Shown: positions 18,718 through 28,172 of the stretch, one piece after another
Layout: every line of letters begins with the position of its first letter
How positions within the stretch are numbered: the stretch's first letter is position 1
Assembly (NCBI GenBank): GCA_017853205.1
Contig: JAFMKB010000016.1
Coordinates: 1 to 43,277, forward strand
Reading direction: 5' to 3'
Length of the DNA: 43,277 bases
Source: Gammaproteobacteria bacterium
Lineage (GTDB): Bacteria > Pseudomonadota > Gammaproteobacteria > Pseudomonadales > Pseudohongiellaceae
Translations under genes and position numbers: made by a program
The notes under the pieces: model-generated
What the model saw: the letters and a program-made list of their open reading frames with translations, nothing else
What the model was told of the DNA's origin: nothing
Database searches by the model: none

Positions 18718-20223
18718 CTATGGTCGTGACGATCTCGTGCGTGCAACCGCGTCGAGCCAGCCAGCATAGTGCCTTGTCCGCCACGCTTCGGTTTGAACCT
18801 GCTGCCATGACGAGTCGAGCTGCCAATCCTGAGCAAGAGAATCGAGCGAATCCACGAGACCCAGCTGCAGGGAAGCCATAAAGGCAGCACCTAACGCTGT
18901 AGTTTCCACCAGCGTCGGACGCTGCACGTTGCAGCCGAGCACGTCGGCGAGTTTTTGCATAACCCAATCGTTATTCGCCATGCCGCCATCGACGCGGAGA
19001 CTGTCTAATGTGGCACCGTCGCCACGTATTGCTTCGACTAAGTCGCGTGTTTGATAACAGACAGATAGCAAGCCTGCGGTGACGACTTCTTTGATTCCGG
19101 TATCGCGTGTGAGGCCATAAAGCGCGCCGCGCGCATCAGCATCCCAATAAGGCGCGCCTAGGCCAGTAAAGGCGGGTACGAGGTAGACACTAAGGTCATC
19201 GCCAGCCTCCATCGCCAGTGCTTCGCTTGCTGCAGCATCGTCAATTAACTTCAACCCATCGCGAATCCATTGCATCGTCGCGCCTGCCATAAAAATGCTG
19301 CCCTCAATCGCATAGCTCGCGACGCCGTTGAGGCGATAGGCGACTGTGCTAAGCAACCGATGTTCCGAGCGCACGATGTCTGTGCCGGTGTTCATGAGAA
19401 GAAAGCATCCTGTGCCGTAGGTACTTTTAGCCATGCCCGCCTCGAAGCAGCACTGACCGAAGGCCGCTGATTGCTGATCGCCTATCATCCCTGCGATCGG
19501 AATTGCAGCGCCGAACAGTGAAGGGTCGGTTGCGCCGAAGTCGGATGCGCAGTCTTTGACCTGGGGCAGAAGCGAGGCGGGGATAGAGAAGAGGTCGAGA
19601 AGTCTTGTGTCCCACTCCTGGTTAGCAATGTTGAAAAGCTGTGTTCGTGAGGCGTTTGTCGCGTCGGTGAAGTGGCTTTTGCCGCCGGTGAGACGCCAAA
19701 GCAGAAAACTATCGACAGTACCAAAGGCGAGTTCGCCGGCTTCGGCGCGAGTGCGTGCATCGGGAACATTATTAAGTAACCAGCGGAGTTTGCTCGCCGA
19801 AAAATACGCGTCGATGAGAAGGCCTGTTGCCCCTTGTACCAAAGGTTCGTGACCCGCAGCTCTTAGTTCGTCGCAATAGTCTGCTGTGCGACGGTCTTGC
19901 CAGACGATTGCATTGGCAATCGGCTTGCCTGACGCTCTATCCCAGACCACTGTGGTCTCGCGTTGGTTAGTGATGCCTATTCCCGCGATGTCGTTCGCGT
20001 CAATTGGCGTGCCGAGATGCTGGCCCGCAGCCTTTATCGCGTCGTGACACGAGGCCAGAGTAGTCTCCCAGATTTCCTCTGCGTCATGCTCCACCCAGCC
20101 GTTGTCTGGGAAATATTGAGTGAACTCATGTTGTCCAACACCGACGATACGAAATGATCCGTCGAAGAGTAATGCGCGGCTCGATGTGGTGCCTTGGTCA
20201 ATAGCGAGAATGTATTTATTCAT
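18718..20223 (-). CDS. glpK: Glycerol kinase
   Basis: 501 aa, the family length. It phosphorylates glycerol to sn-glycerol 3-phosphate with ATP. The FGGY fold is shown by the N-terminal phosphate motif [15 protein letters not shown] (Asp9), the glycerol-contact segments [12 protein letters not shown] and [22 protein letters not shown], and the C-terminal adenine-binding [12 protein letters not shown]. It is transcribed away from glpD across a 219-nt gap. No glpF-type channel gene is nearby; the ABC importer downstream of glpD is the likely supplier. Confidence 0.96.
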   Translation of the reverse strand: MNKYILAIDQGTTSSRALLFDGSFRIVGVGQHEFTQYFPDNGWVEHDAEEIWETTLASCHDAIKAAGQHLGTPIDANDIAGIGITNQRETTVVWDRASGKPIANAIVWQDRRTADYCDELRAAGHEPLVQGATGLLIDAYFSASKLRWLLNNVPDARTRAEAGELAFGTVDSFLLWRLTGGKSHFTDATNASRTQLFNIANQEWDTRLLDLFSIPASLLPQVKDCASDFGATDPSLFGAAIPIAGMIGDQQSAAFGQCCFEAGMAKSTYGTGCFLLMNTGTDIVRSEHRLLSTVAYRLNGVASYAIEGSIFMAGATMQWIRDGLKLIDDAAASEALAMEAGDDLSVYLVPAFTGLGAPYWDADARGALYGLTRDTGIKEVVTAGLLSVCYQTRDLVEAIRGDGATLDSLRVDGGMANNDWVMQKLADVLGCNVQRPTLVETTALGAAFMASLQLGLVDSLDSLAQDWQLDSSWQQVQTEAWRTRHYAGWLDAVARTRSSRP

Positions 20224-20442
20224 TACTTGATTCTACCCGAAGCGTGAGAAGGATAAAGAGTTGGTTACAAGTTTACGCGCTGTGACTTGTCGTCGCTTTT
20301 GGGCAGAGGGATGTCTACTGCTATTGGCATGCAGAGTCTGCGTGGTACACTCAAGAAATATTCGAAAGCGCAAAAAATTCATCCAAACCTATCCGAGTCG
20401 CGATTTCACAAATCACGGAAAAAGGCTCATAGATAATAGACA
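20224..20442. promoter_or_regulatory. Divergent glpK-glpD control region
   Basis: 219 nt between the two divergent start codons. It contains the predicted glpD promoter (entered separately) and an inverted repeat ACAAGT (20267-20272) / ACTTGT (20285-20290) with a 12-nt spacer, closer to the glpK side. I found no good -35/-10 pair for glpK. No glpR regulator gene is present in the window. Confidence 0.55.
20324..20351 (+). promoter_or_regulatory. Predicted glpD promoter with an embedded palindrome
   Basis: The -35 is TTGGCA (20324-20329), the spacer is 16 nt and the -10 is TACACT (20346-20351), preceded by TGG, an extended -10 feature. The spacer is almost filled by the imperfect palindrome CATGCAGAGTCTGCGTG (20328-20344), whose core GCAGA-G-TCTGC is perfect. 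A repressor bound there would block polymerase, so it is a candidate operator. Confidence 0.55.
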
Positions 20443-22026
20443 GTGACCGACTCATTGACCAATTCCCCACATACTGTTGACCTCCTCGTTATTGGAGGCG
20501 GCATTAATGGCGTAGGTGTAGCGGCTGATGCGGCAGGTCGCGGCCTGTCGGTGATGCTCGTCGAAAAAGGCGATCTCGCCTCGGGCACATCTTCGTGGAG
20601 CACCAAACTCATTCATGGTGGTCTTCGCTATCTTGAGTTTTACGAGTTTGGCCTCGTGCGCAAAGCGCTTTTGGAGCGGGATGTGCTAACCAAGGCGGCA
20701 CCGCACATCATTCGCCCGCTTGCCTTCAATATCCCACAGCTGCCTATTTCCCGTCCTGCCTGGATGCTACGCGCGGGCCTATTCCTCTACGATTTCCTTG
20801 CGAAAAGTTCGGTGTTTAAACACTCGCGCGCGATTCGCTTCGGCGATGACAGTCCGCTTAACGCAACGATTACGAAGGGATTTGAGTATTGGGACGCACA
20901 GGTTGATGACTCTCGACTCGTTGTACTCAATGCGCAGCAAGCTGCTGGGCATGGCGCTGATGTCCGGACCTATACCGAATGCGTTGCTCTCGAAGAAGGG
21001 GATGGGCATTGGATAGTTACTCTGAGAGAGGCGTCGAGTGGCATCGAACAGATCGTTCATGCCAAGGCAATCGTCAACGCTGCTGGGCCCTGGGTCGCGC
21101 GCCTGCTCGAAAAGCTGTTTGCCAAGAAGCCTCCACTCGATACCCGCCTTGTTAAAGGAAGCCATATTGTTGTACCACGTCTACACAGTGGCGATCAGGC
21201 ATTTATGCTGCAACATTCCGACGGCCGAGTGATTTTTGTTATTCCCTATCTCGACGACTATTCGCTTATCGGCACAACCGAGGCGGAGTTCGATGGTGTG
21301 CTCGAGACTGTTCATATAGATGAAGATGAAATCGCCTACTTAATCGAAGTTGCTAACGGGTACTTTAAGAGACAGCTGAGCCGAGAAGACGTAATCTCAA
21401 CCTACTCAGGTGTACGGCCGTTGATCGACGAAGAAGGGAAAGACGCGACCAAAGTGTCGCGGGATTATCATCTCGAGCCACATCAAAGCGCTTTGCCTCT
21501 GATATCGATCTATGGTGGCAAAGTGACTACCTACAGAACCCTTGCAGAAGATGTTATGAGGGCGCTTGCGCCTACGTTTCCGAAAATGGGCGCGCCTTGG
21601 ACGAAATTGGCCCCACTTCCCGGCGGTAATTACTCCGCGCTGTTTGATGGTAAAAAAGAAGAACTTGAAAGTGGGGGCGAGGCAAAGGCCAGTGCGGAGG
21701 ATGAAGCAGCGCTGTCGGCACTACTCTCGGCGCAAGCGCCTTGGTTGCAAGCTTCGCTACTTAAGCGATGGCTTCAAACGTATGGAACCGATACCCAAAC
21801 GCTTGTCGGTAATGCAAGTTCCGCTTCAGATCTAGGGATTCATTTAGGTGCAGACCTTTACTCACGCGAGGTCGACTATTTAATTGCCCACGAGTGGGCA
21901 CGTAATGCGGACGATATACTCTGGCGTCGAACCAAGTTGGGCTATTTATTCGACGAGCGAGCGAAGGCTGTGCTTGCCGATTACATCACTACCGCTCGTG
22001 GCGCTGTGACTGAAGGAGTGGATTAG
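20443..22026 (+). CDS. glpD: Aerobic glycerol-3-phosphate dehydrogenase
   Basis: 527 aa with a GTG start (20443). It oxidises glycerol 3-phosphate to dihydroxyacetone phosphate and passes electrons to ubiquinone at the inner membrane face. The FAD-binding motif VIGGGINGVGVAADAAGRG is at 16-34. SSWSTKLIHGGLRYLEFYEF and KGSHIVVPR are strongly conserved in GlpD. The C-terminal helical domain contains LGYLFDERAKAVLADY. The ribosome-binding site is weak (AAAAAGG about 20 nt upstream). It heads the importer gene row and ends 5 nt before glpS. Confidence 0.96.
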   Translation: MTDSLTNSPHTVDLLVIGGGINGVGVAADAAGRGLSVMLVEKGDLASGTSSWSTKLIHGGLRYLEFYEFGLVRKALLERDVLTKAAPHIIRPLAFNIPQLPISRPAWMLRAGLFLYDFLAKSSVFKHSRAIRFGDDSPLNATITKGFEYWDAQVDDSRLVVLNAQQAAGHGADVRTYTECVALEEGDGHWIVTLREASSGIEQIVHAKAIVNAAGPWVARLLEKLFAKKPPLDTRLVKGSHIVVPRLHSGDQAFMLQHSDGRVIFVIPYLDDYSLIGTTEAEFDGVLETVHIDEDEIAYLIEVANGYFKRQLSREDVISTYSGVRPLIDEEGKDATKVSRDYHLEPHQSALPLISIYGGKVTTYRTLAEDVMRALAPTFPKMGAPWTKLAPLPGGNYSALFDGKKEELESGGEAKASAEDEAALSALLSAQAPWLQASLLKRWLQTYGTDTQTLVGNASSASDLGIHLGADLYSREVDYLIAHEWARNADDILWRRTKLGYLFDERAKAVLADYITTARGAVTEGVD

Positions 22027-22031
22027 AGGAG

Positions 22032-23165
22032 ATGCTGCGCCTTGCTAACATTGCTCGCCGTGTCGACTCGCACAATGCGCTGGAGGATATCAGCCTTGAG
22101 CTTAAACGGGGCGAGCTCAACATTCTGTTAGGCCCCACGCTGTCGGGCAAAACCTCGCTCATGCGTGTGATGGCGGGTCTTGATCGTCCTGATTCGGGCG
22201 AACTCACCTTTGACGGCGAATCGGTAGTCGGCGTTCCGGTGCAGAAACGTGACCTCGCGATGGTTTACCAGCAGTTTATCAACTACCCCTCGTTGAGTGT
22301 TTACGAGAACATCGCCTCGCCGCTTCGTGTGGCAGGTTTGGAAAGGCATGAGATCGAGGCGCGCGTCGCACAGGCGGCGCAGCTTCTTAAACTCGAGCCT
22401 TACCTGAATCGTAAGCCGGCTAACTTGTCTGGCGGCCAACAGCAGCGAGTCGCACTGGCGCGCGCACTAGTTAAGCGCGCCTCACTGGTTTTACTCGATG
22501 AGCCGCTCGCCAACCTCGACTACAAACTGCGCGAGGAGCTCCGCGCCGAACTGCCAGTTTTGTTCGCTGAGCTTGGTGCCGTATTAGTCTACGCGACAAC
22601 GGAACCCAGCGAAGCTCTAGTTTTAGGCGGTAAGACTGCCTGTCTAAATCGGGGTAGGCTAGAACAGTTTGGTCCGACGCTCGATCTCTACCGTGATCCC
22701 GACACCCTCATGGCGGCGCGCCTATTCTCCGATCCGCCGCTTAATAGTGTCGCGCTAAATCGTGACGATGGAGGTCTGCGTTTTGAGGGCGCCGAGCAGG
22801 CGTTTCCCGCTGCCGTTACAGCCGAGCTAGTGAGCGAGTTGCCCGCTACCGAAGCTGGGTCGACACTTACGCTTGCGGTGCGCGGTCATCATCTGCGGCT
22901 TGGACCTGACATTTCGCATGCAGGCGAGTCTGTCGCATGCGAATCACTTATCGAAATTCGTGGCACTGTCGACGTCACTGAAATTACCGGCTCCGAAAGT
23001 TTCGTGCACTTTACTTTTATGGGGCAGCCATGGGTTGCTTTGCTCGATGGGATACACGCTTTCCCCGGAGGCGCTTCGATAACGCTCTACGCAAGGCCGC
23101 ACGATTGTTTCTTGTTTCATACCCAAACCGGCAACCGTGTGCGCAAGCTAGGTGGAGGTGAATAG
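22032..23165 (+). CDS. glpS: Glycerol ABC importer ATPase, GlpS type
   Basis: 377 aa. It is a CUT1-type ATPase with a C-terminal regulatory/OB region after about residue 235. Walker A is GPTLSGKT (34-41), the Q-loop Gln80, the signature LSGGQ (132-136) and Walker B LVLLDEP (152-158). The switch histidine is missing: the usual VTHDQ reads ATTEP, with Thr190 in the histidine position. This suggests it gives a good signature motif to a partner but has an impaired ATP site of its own. The genes glpD-glpS-glpT-glpP-glpQ are closely spaced. Assignment follows the gene set known from Rhizobium leguminosarum glpSTPQUV. Confidence 0.88.
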   Translation: MLRLANIARRVDSHNALEDISLELKRGELNILLGPTLSGKTSLMRVMAGLDRPDSGELTFDGESVVGVPVQKRDLAMVYQQFINYPSLSVYENIASPLRVAGLERHEIEARVAQAAQLLKLEPYLNRKPANLSGGQQQRVALARALVKRASLVLLDEPLANLDYKLREELRAELPVLFAELGAVLVYATTEPSEALVLGGKTACLNRGRLEQFGPTLDLYRDPDTLMAARLFSDPPLNSVALNRDDGGLRFEGAEQAFPAAVTAELVSELPATEAGSTLTLAVRGHHLRLGPDISHAGESVACESLIEIRGTVDVTEITGSESFVHFTFMGQPWVALLDGIHAFPGGASITLYARPHDCFLFHTQTGNRVRKLGGGE

Positions 23166-23169
23166 AGGC

Positions 23170-24294
23170 ATGGCGAGCATACACCTAAAAAATCTTGGAC
23201 ATCGCTACTCCGCCTCCGATGCAGGGATAGACAATCCCTATGCGCTAAATCCACTTGATCAGGTGTGGGAAGATGGCGGCGCCTATGCGCTGCTCGGTCC
23301 TTCGGGCTGCGGAAAAACCACTTTACTCAATATTATTTCGGGGCTTTTACGACCGAGCGAAGGACGGGTACTTTTCGATGGCGAAGATGTCACAGATCTG
23401 AGTACTGAGCGTCGGAATATCGCGCAGGTTTTTCAGTTTCCCGTTGTCTACGACACGCTCACCGTTGCTGAAAATCTCGCGTTTCCCCTACGCAATCGTG
23501 GTATGGATAGCGCAACAATTGAGGCGCGTGTTTCAGAGACCCTCACAATGCTCGGATTGGAACGACGCGCGAACGAGCGCGCACGCAGCTTAAACGCCGA
23601 CGACAAACAAAAAATATCGTTGGGCCGCGGGCTTGTGCGCACCGATGTCCGCGCAATTCTATTCGACGAACCGCTGACGGTTATCGACCCGCACCTTAAA
23701 TGGCAACTGCGCACCGAGCTCAAAAAAATACACGAACGCTATGGCCACACGATGATTTATGTGACTCATGATCAGACCGAAGCCCTAACCTTCGCCGATA
23801 AAGTCGTCGTTATGAATGCAGGCTCTATTCTTCAAGTTGGCTCGCCGAAGGAGCTTTTCGACAGGCCGCGGCATACCTTTGTTGGCACATTTATCGGCTC
23901 ACCAGGCATGAATGTTCTGCGTTGCATATTCGATGGCGAAGCAGCGGTAGTCGATGGTGTGCGACTACCGCTCGATGAAGCGACGATCATAGCGGCACAT
24001 GCTCGTGGGTTAGCTGCGAGTGGCGTTTCCTTGGAGGTAGGCATGAGGCCCGAGTCGCTGGTTTTAGTTGATGCCGGAGCGAGCAGTGCCGACGACCCGC
24101 ATTGCTTCAATGTTGACGTGATAGGTGTGGAAGATCTAGGCAGACACTCACTCGTGCGTTTGCGACTCGGACAGCAATTATTGTGTGCGCTACATCCTGA
24201 GGGCGCTGAAATTCCCGAGGCAGCCGCGTTGAGATTCGACCCCGCGAGGACGTTGCTCTACGAAAGCTCATTGCTGGTCGAAGCAATCGGTTAG
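23170..24294 (+). CDS. glpT: Glycerol ABC importer ATPase, GlpT type
   Basis: 374 aa from ATG 23170 (MASIHLKNLGHRYSASD), with GGAGG 11 nt upstream inside the glpS end; an in-frame GTG at 23152 is less likely. Walker A GPSGCGKT (43-50), Q-loop Gln89, Walker B AILFDEP (162-168) and switch His200 in YVTHDQTEAL are intact. The signature motif is degenerate: LSGGQ is replaced by LNADD (141-145). This is the mirror image of GlpS, so the pair should form a heterodimer with one complete catalytic site. Here glpT is the ABC ATPase, not the E. coli glycerol-3-phosphate antiporter of the same symbol. Confidence 0.88.
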   Translation: MASIHLKNLGHRYSASDAGIDNPYALNPLDQVWEDGGAYALLGPSGCGKTTLLNIISGLLRPSEGRVLFDGEDVTDLSTERRNIAQVFQFPVVYDTLTVAENLAFPLRNRGMDSATIEARVSETLTMLGLERRANERARSLNADDKQKISLGRGLVRTDVRAILFDEPLTVIDPHLKWQLRTELKKIHERYGHTMIYVTHDQTEALTFADKVVVMNAGSILQVGSPKELFDRPRHTFVGTFIGSPGMNVLRCIFDGEAAVVDGVRLPLDEATIIAAHARGLAASGVSLEVGMRPESLVLVDAGASSADDPHCFNVDVIGVEDLGRHSLVRLRLGQQLLCALHPEGAEIPEAAALRFDPARTLLYESSLLVEAIG

Positions 24295-24326
24295 GAAGTC
24301 CTTTAATTAGCCCTTAGAGAGAGCGA

Positions 24327-25211
24327 ATGAAAGTACAAAACAATAAAGCGTGGCTCATGGTGCTTCCGATGCTGCTGCTTGTAGCAGTGAGTGCGATCAT
24401 CCCGCTGATGACCGTTGTTAACTATTCGGTTCAAGACACTTTTGGCAATAATGAATTTTTCTGGGTGGGCACCGAGTGGTTTCAGGAAGTCCTCGCTTCG
24501 GAGCGGTTCCACAATGCGCTGCAGCGCACATTGTTATTCTCGGCGCTCATTCTCGCCATCGAAATTCCGCTGGGCATTGCCATCGCACTAGCAATGCCCA
24601 GACGTGGCATTGCCGTCTCATTCTGCCTCGTGCTCATGGCGCTGCCCCTACTGATTCCGTGGAATGTTGTTGGCACTATTTGGCAAGTGTTTGGGCGCGT
24701 CGACATTGGTCTTTTAGGCCATGGCCTTGCGAGTCTCGGCATCGACTACAACTATACACAGAATACCCTCGACGCCTGGGCAACGCTGATTATCATGGAC
24801 GTATGGCACTGGACGAGCCTTGTCGTACTGCTGTGTTACTCGGGTTTGGTGTCCATCCCCGAGGTCTATTATCAAGCGGCACGTATCGATGGCGCATCGC
24901 GTTGGGCGATCTTTCGATTCATTCAATTGCCTAAGATTAAACGTGTGCTGCTAATCGCCGTGCTGTTGAGGTTCATGGACTCGTTTATGATTTACACCGA
25001 GCCATTCGTGGTGACTGGCGGCGGACCGGGTAACTCAACTACGTTCCTTTCGATAGACCTCGTGCAGATGGCGGTAGGGCAGTTCGATCTCGGCCCCGCA
25101 GCGGCGATGTCGCTAATCTATTTCTTGATTATTTTGCTTCTGAGCTGGGTTTTCTACACGGTCATGACTAGCCTCGATAACGATGCCACGTCAGAGCAGG
25201 GGAGGCACTAG
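24327..25211 (+). CDS. glpP: Glycerol ABC importer permease, GlpP type
   Basis: 294 aa, six predicted membrane segments, MalF/UgpA-type. The cytoplasmic coupling EAA loop is visible as YYQAARIDGASRWAIFRFIQ (181-200), followed by LP. GGGPGNSTTFLSIDL near 231-245 is typical of CUT1 permeases. It lies 32 nt after glpT and ends 1 nt before the glpQ start. It would dock one of the two ATPases and line the substrate path. Confidence 0.88.
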   Translation: MKVQNNKAWLMVLPMLLLVAVSAIIPLMTVVNYSVQDTFGNNEFFWVGTEWFQEVLASERFHNALQRTLLFSALILAIEIPLGIAIALAMPRRGIAVSFCLVLMALPLLIPWNVVGTIWQVFGRVDIGLLGHGLASLGIDYNYTQNTLDAWATLIIMDVWHWTSLVVLLCYSGLVSIPEVYYQAARIDGASRWAIFRFIQLPKIKRVLLIAVLLRFMDSFMIYTEPFVVTGGGPGNSTTFLSIDLVQMAVGQFDLGPAAAMSLIYFLIILLLSWVFYTVMTSLDNDATSEQGRH

Positions 25212-25212
25212 T

Positions 25213-26097
25213 ATGGGCAAAATCGACTCAGTAGCATCGCCTTCATCGGACGCAGGGATCTCAGATAGCGAGGTGAAAAATACGCAGAAAAGCGAACGCA
25301 ACTGGTTCAAAATAGCGGTTGTCTGCGCGTATATCTTCTTCTTAATGTTGCCGATTTACTGGTTGCTTAATATGAGTTTTAAGACTAACCAGGAAATACT
25401 CTCGACATTTTCGCTCTGGCCAGATGATTTTACGTTCGACAACTATGCGACTATTTTTACCGACCCTACGTGGTACAGCGGTTATATCAATTCGATGATC
25501 TACGTGGTGATGAATACGGTAATCGCGCTCTCGGTAGCCTTGCCTGCCGCGTATGCGTTCTCGCGTTACAAATTTCTCGGGGACAAGCACCTATTTTTTT
25601 GGCTGCTCACCAATCGTATGTCGCCGCCTGCGGTGTTCGTGTTGCCTTTTTTCCAGCTCTATTCTGCATTTGGTCTAATCGACACGCACATCGCTGTTGC
25701 ATTGGCGCACTGCCTGTTTAACGTCCCTCTCGCGGTGTGGATATTAGAGGGCTTTATGTCGGGCGTGCCACGCGAAATAGACGAGACCGCTTATATAGAT
25801 GGCTACTCGTTTCCCCGTTTCTTCACAAAAATATTCACGCCGTTGATTGCGTCAGGCATAGGCGTGGCCGCGTTCTTCTGCTTCATGTTTAGTTGGGTAG
25901 AGTTGCTGATTGCGCGCACGCTCACGGTCACCGACGCAAAACCGATTGCTGCGGCAATGACGCGGACAGTGTCGGCATCGGGTCTCGATTGGGGCGTGCT
26001 CGCCGCGGCAGGTATTCTAACGATAATCCCCGGTGCGCTCGTTATTTATTTCGTGAGACATCACATCGCCAAAGGGTTTGCTCTAGGGCGAGTCTAG
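25213..26097 (+). CDS. glpQ: Glycerol ABC importer permease, GlpQ type
   Basis: 294 aa from ATG 25213, placed 1 nt after the glpP stop with GGGGAGG upstream; an earlier in-frame ATG at 25183 lies inside glpP. It has six predicted membrane segments of the MalG/UgpE type. The EAA loop is REIDETAYIDGYSFPRFFTK (187-206). An N-terminal polar extension of about 30 residues precedes the first helix. The stop overlaps that of the convergent TonB receptor gene in CTAG (26094-26097). It is not the E. coli glycerophosphodiester phosphodiesterase that shares the symbol. Confidence 0.88.
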   Translation: MGKIDSVASPSSDAGISDSEVKNTQKSERNWFKIAVVCAYIFFLMLPIYWLLNMSFKTNQEILSTFSLWPDDFTFDNYATIFTDPTWYSGYINSMIYVVMNTVIALSVALPAAYAFSRYKFLGDKHLFFWLLTNRMSPPAVFVLPFFQLYSAFGLIDTHIAVALAHCLFNVPLAVWILEGFMSGVPREIDETAYIDGYSFPRFFTKIFTPLIASGIGVAAFFCFMFSWVELLIARTLTVTDAKPIAAAMTRTVSASGLDWGVLAAAGILTIIPGALVIYFVRHHIAKGFALGRV

Positions 26098-28172
26098 AAC
26101 GTATATTCTAGATATGCGCGTATCGCTCTTGGCTCGAATACGTGGAAATGGCGATCTTCGATCGGCGCAGCCTCACCGCGCAACTGTGACTCGTAGAAAT
26201 ACTGAATGTCGCGATCATTCGAGTTTAGCAAATTAAGTGCATCGACAGTGACGCTTAGTCTGTCGTTAAAGGCGTAGCCGAGTCGCGCGCTAAGCAGTGT
26301 GCTGCCCTGGGCGTCGACGCCACCATCGAGTTTGTAGTCGCCGAAATGGCGCAAGCGCAAATAGCCATGAAAGCCATTGCCTCGTTGGAATCCGATGCCG
26401 CCGCTTACCACATGCTCGAGCGCTCCTGGGATATCATCGAATCCATCGATTGGCGTCTCGAAGCGAGAGTTGGCGTAGGCGTACTCGAGGTCAACCGACC
26501 AACTGTTTCCAATCTGATAGTAAGCTGTGAGTTCCAGCCCGTGTCGTTCGCTGCCCACGCCGGTATCTTCGGTGTTCCCCGCATCGCCCACGAATAGCAG
26601 CTCCGAGTCGATATCGAGTTGCCATAGAACCAACGACGCGTTTAGGCGTTCGGTTAGGAAGAGTCGCGCGCCAATCTCAGAGCCGAGTGTTTTAACTAAA
26701 GGGTCAGCCGCGTCGATCGACTCCCCGCTGACAGGGTTTAACTGGCTAATCACGCCGCGAGCATCATTGCTGTGAAAACCTTGCCCGATATTGGCGTACA
26801 GCTCTAGCGAGTCGTCTACCGTGTAAATTAAGCCGAGTGAACCGGTCACCACACCGTCGTGTTTTCTACCAGTATTTGCCACGAGCGTCCCAGGGTCTGC
26901 CGCGGCAAGGGCGGTGACATCGAAGTCGAATCGGTCATAGCGAAGGCTAGTCGTGCTGCGTAGATTCTGCGTCCACTGCGCTTCGCCGGACCAATAGGCC
27001 GATACGCTCGTCTGTTCGACACGGTCGAAGCGAATATCGCTAAGAAATGCTCGGTTGCGGGTGCTGCGCAGGCCGACGCCCTCGATATCGTCGATACGAA
27101 GCTGTGCGCCGAAGGAATTGTTCACAGGTACCGAGCCCAGCTCAAAGTTAAGATCCTGCTCGAGTTGCCCACCAACCACACGCCTGTCGTCTAGTTGTTG
27201 GAACTGATCGCCATCAGGACCGACAAAGTAGCTAAAGTTTGAGTAGAGATTCATGCTGTAGTCGATCGCGTAGGCACTCGCACGCACTGCCCCGAGAGCA
27301 TTGCTCTCTCGCCAGCTACCCGACAGGCTGTAGCGAGAGGACTCACCCCCAACCGTGGTATCTATCGAGCCGAAGTCGCTAATCAAGCCAGATTGTACTG
27401 CACGTTCTGGAATTTGATCCGCGGAGTTCCACGTGTTGTCATAGCCCATGAAGGTGATATCGACACCGGACTCTGCCGTGCCCCAGCTTTGTTTGAGCCA
27501 GAGATTTTTGCGATCAACGTCTTCGTCGATGCTGTCCCAAGGGCCTACGTAGTTCTGCTGTTCGACCCCGTAAATGAACTTGCCGCCCGCAGCGTCGCTG
27601 CTGCCAGTCAGCAGGGCGCGGCGAAAGCCGAAGTCCCCGCCGCCGATCGATAGGCGCGTATCGACGGGCTGGGCAGAGACGCTGATGTGCGCTGAACCAG
27701 CACCGGCGAAGTCGCCGCTGGCGGCGTCGTAGGAGCCTTTGGTGAATTCGATACTGCCAATCAGCTCAGGAATTAGAAAGTTAAGATCGGTGTAACCTTG
27801 TCCGTGGCCATGGCTACGCATATTCACAGGCATGCCGTCCACGTGGGTTGCGAAATCCGTACCGTGATCGAGATTGAATCCGCGCAGGAAAAACTGATTC
27901 GCCTTGCCGCTGCCGCTGTGCTGCGTCGCTACCAAGCCTGGCACGGTCTCGAGTATTTCGCCGACGCGGAGCAGGGGCTTGAGATCAAGCTCTTGCTGGG
28001 ATATTTGCCCCTCCGACGCTGAAGTCGCAGAACCGACAAGGTTGAGCTGACGACCGACAACCGAAAGTTCTTCGATGCCCTGTTCCTGAGCCCGTAAGGC
28101 AGAGCCGCAGGCGAGTCCGATAGCGAGGGTAAGAGGGAGTAAGGGATGAGGTAAGTTAACTTCTAAATTCAT
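26094..28172 (-). CDS. TonB-dependent outer-membrane receptor
   Basis: 692 aa from the ATG at 28170-28172 (MNLEVNLPHPLLPLTLAIGL), with GGGAAAG upstream; an earlier in-frame start lacks support. A signal peptide ends near ALRA (28). A TonB-box-like segment IEELSVVG (33-40) comes first, then the plug domain with VGEILETVPGL (70-80) and FFLRGFNLDHGTDFATHVDG (94-113). A histidine-containing stretch MRSHGHGQGY (118-127) follows, and the barrel ends in aromatic Phe (AYLEYTF). The substrate is unknown; the histidines could suggest a metal or metal complex, which is only inference. It interrupts the glp importer genes. Confidence 0.88.
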   Translation of the reverse strand: MNLEVNLPHPLLPLTLAIGLACGSALRAQEQGIEELSVVGRQLNLVGSATSASEGQISQQELDLKPLLRVGEILETVPGLVATQHSGSGKANQFFLRGFNLDHGTDFATHVDGMPVNMRSHGHGQGYTDLNFLIPELIGSIEFTKGSYDAASGDFAGAGSAHISVSAQPVDTRLSIGGGDFGFRRALLTGSSDAAGGKFIYGVEQQNYVGPWDSIDEDVDRKNLWLKQSWGTAESGVDITFMGYDNTWNSADQIPERAVQSGLISDFGSIDTTVGGESSRYSLSGSWRESNALGAVRASAYAIDYSMNLYSNFSYFVGPDGDQFQQLDDRRVVGGQLEQDLNFELGSVPVNNSFGAQLRIDDIEGVGLRSTRNRAFLSDIRFDRVEQTSVSAYWSGEAQWTQNLRSTTSLRYDRFDFDVTALAAADPGTLVANTGRKHDGVVTGSLGLIYTVDDSLELYANIGQGFHSNDARGVISQLNPVSGESIDAADPLVKTLGSEIGARLFLTERLNASLVLWQLDIDSELLFVGDAGNTEDTGVGSERHGLELTAYYQIGNSWSVDLEYAYANSRFETPIDGFDDIPGALEHVVSGGIGFQRGNGFHGYLRLRHFGDYKLDGGVDAQGSTLLSARLGYAFNDRLSVTVDALNLLNSNDRDIQYFYESQLRGEAAPIEDRHFHVFEPRAIRAYLEYTF

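Noticed and set aside
18639-18890. N-terminal extension of the histidine phosphatase up to 18890
   Set aside because: It would overlap glpK, has no family similarity, and the RHG motif sits at residue 7 from the internal ATG, as expected for the family.
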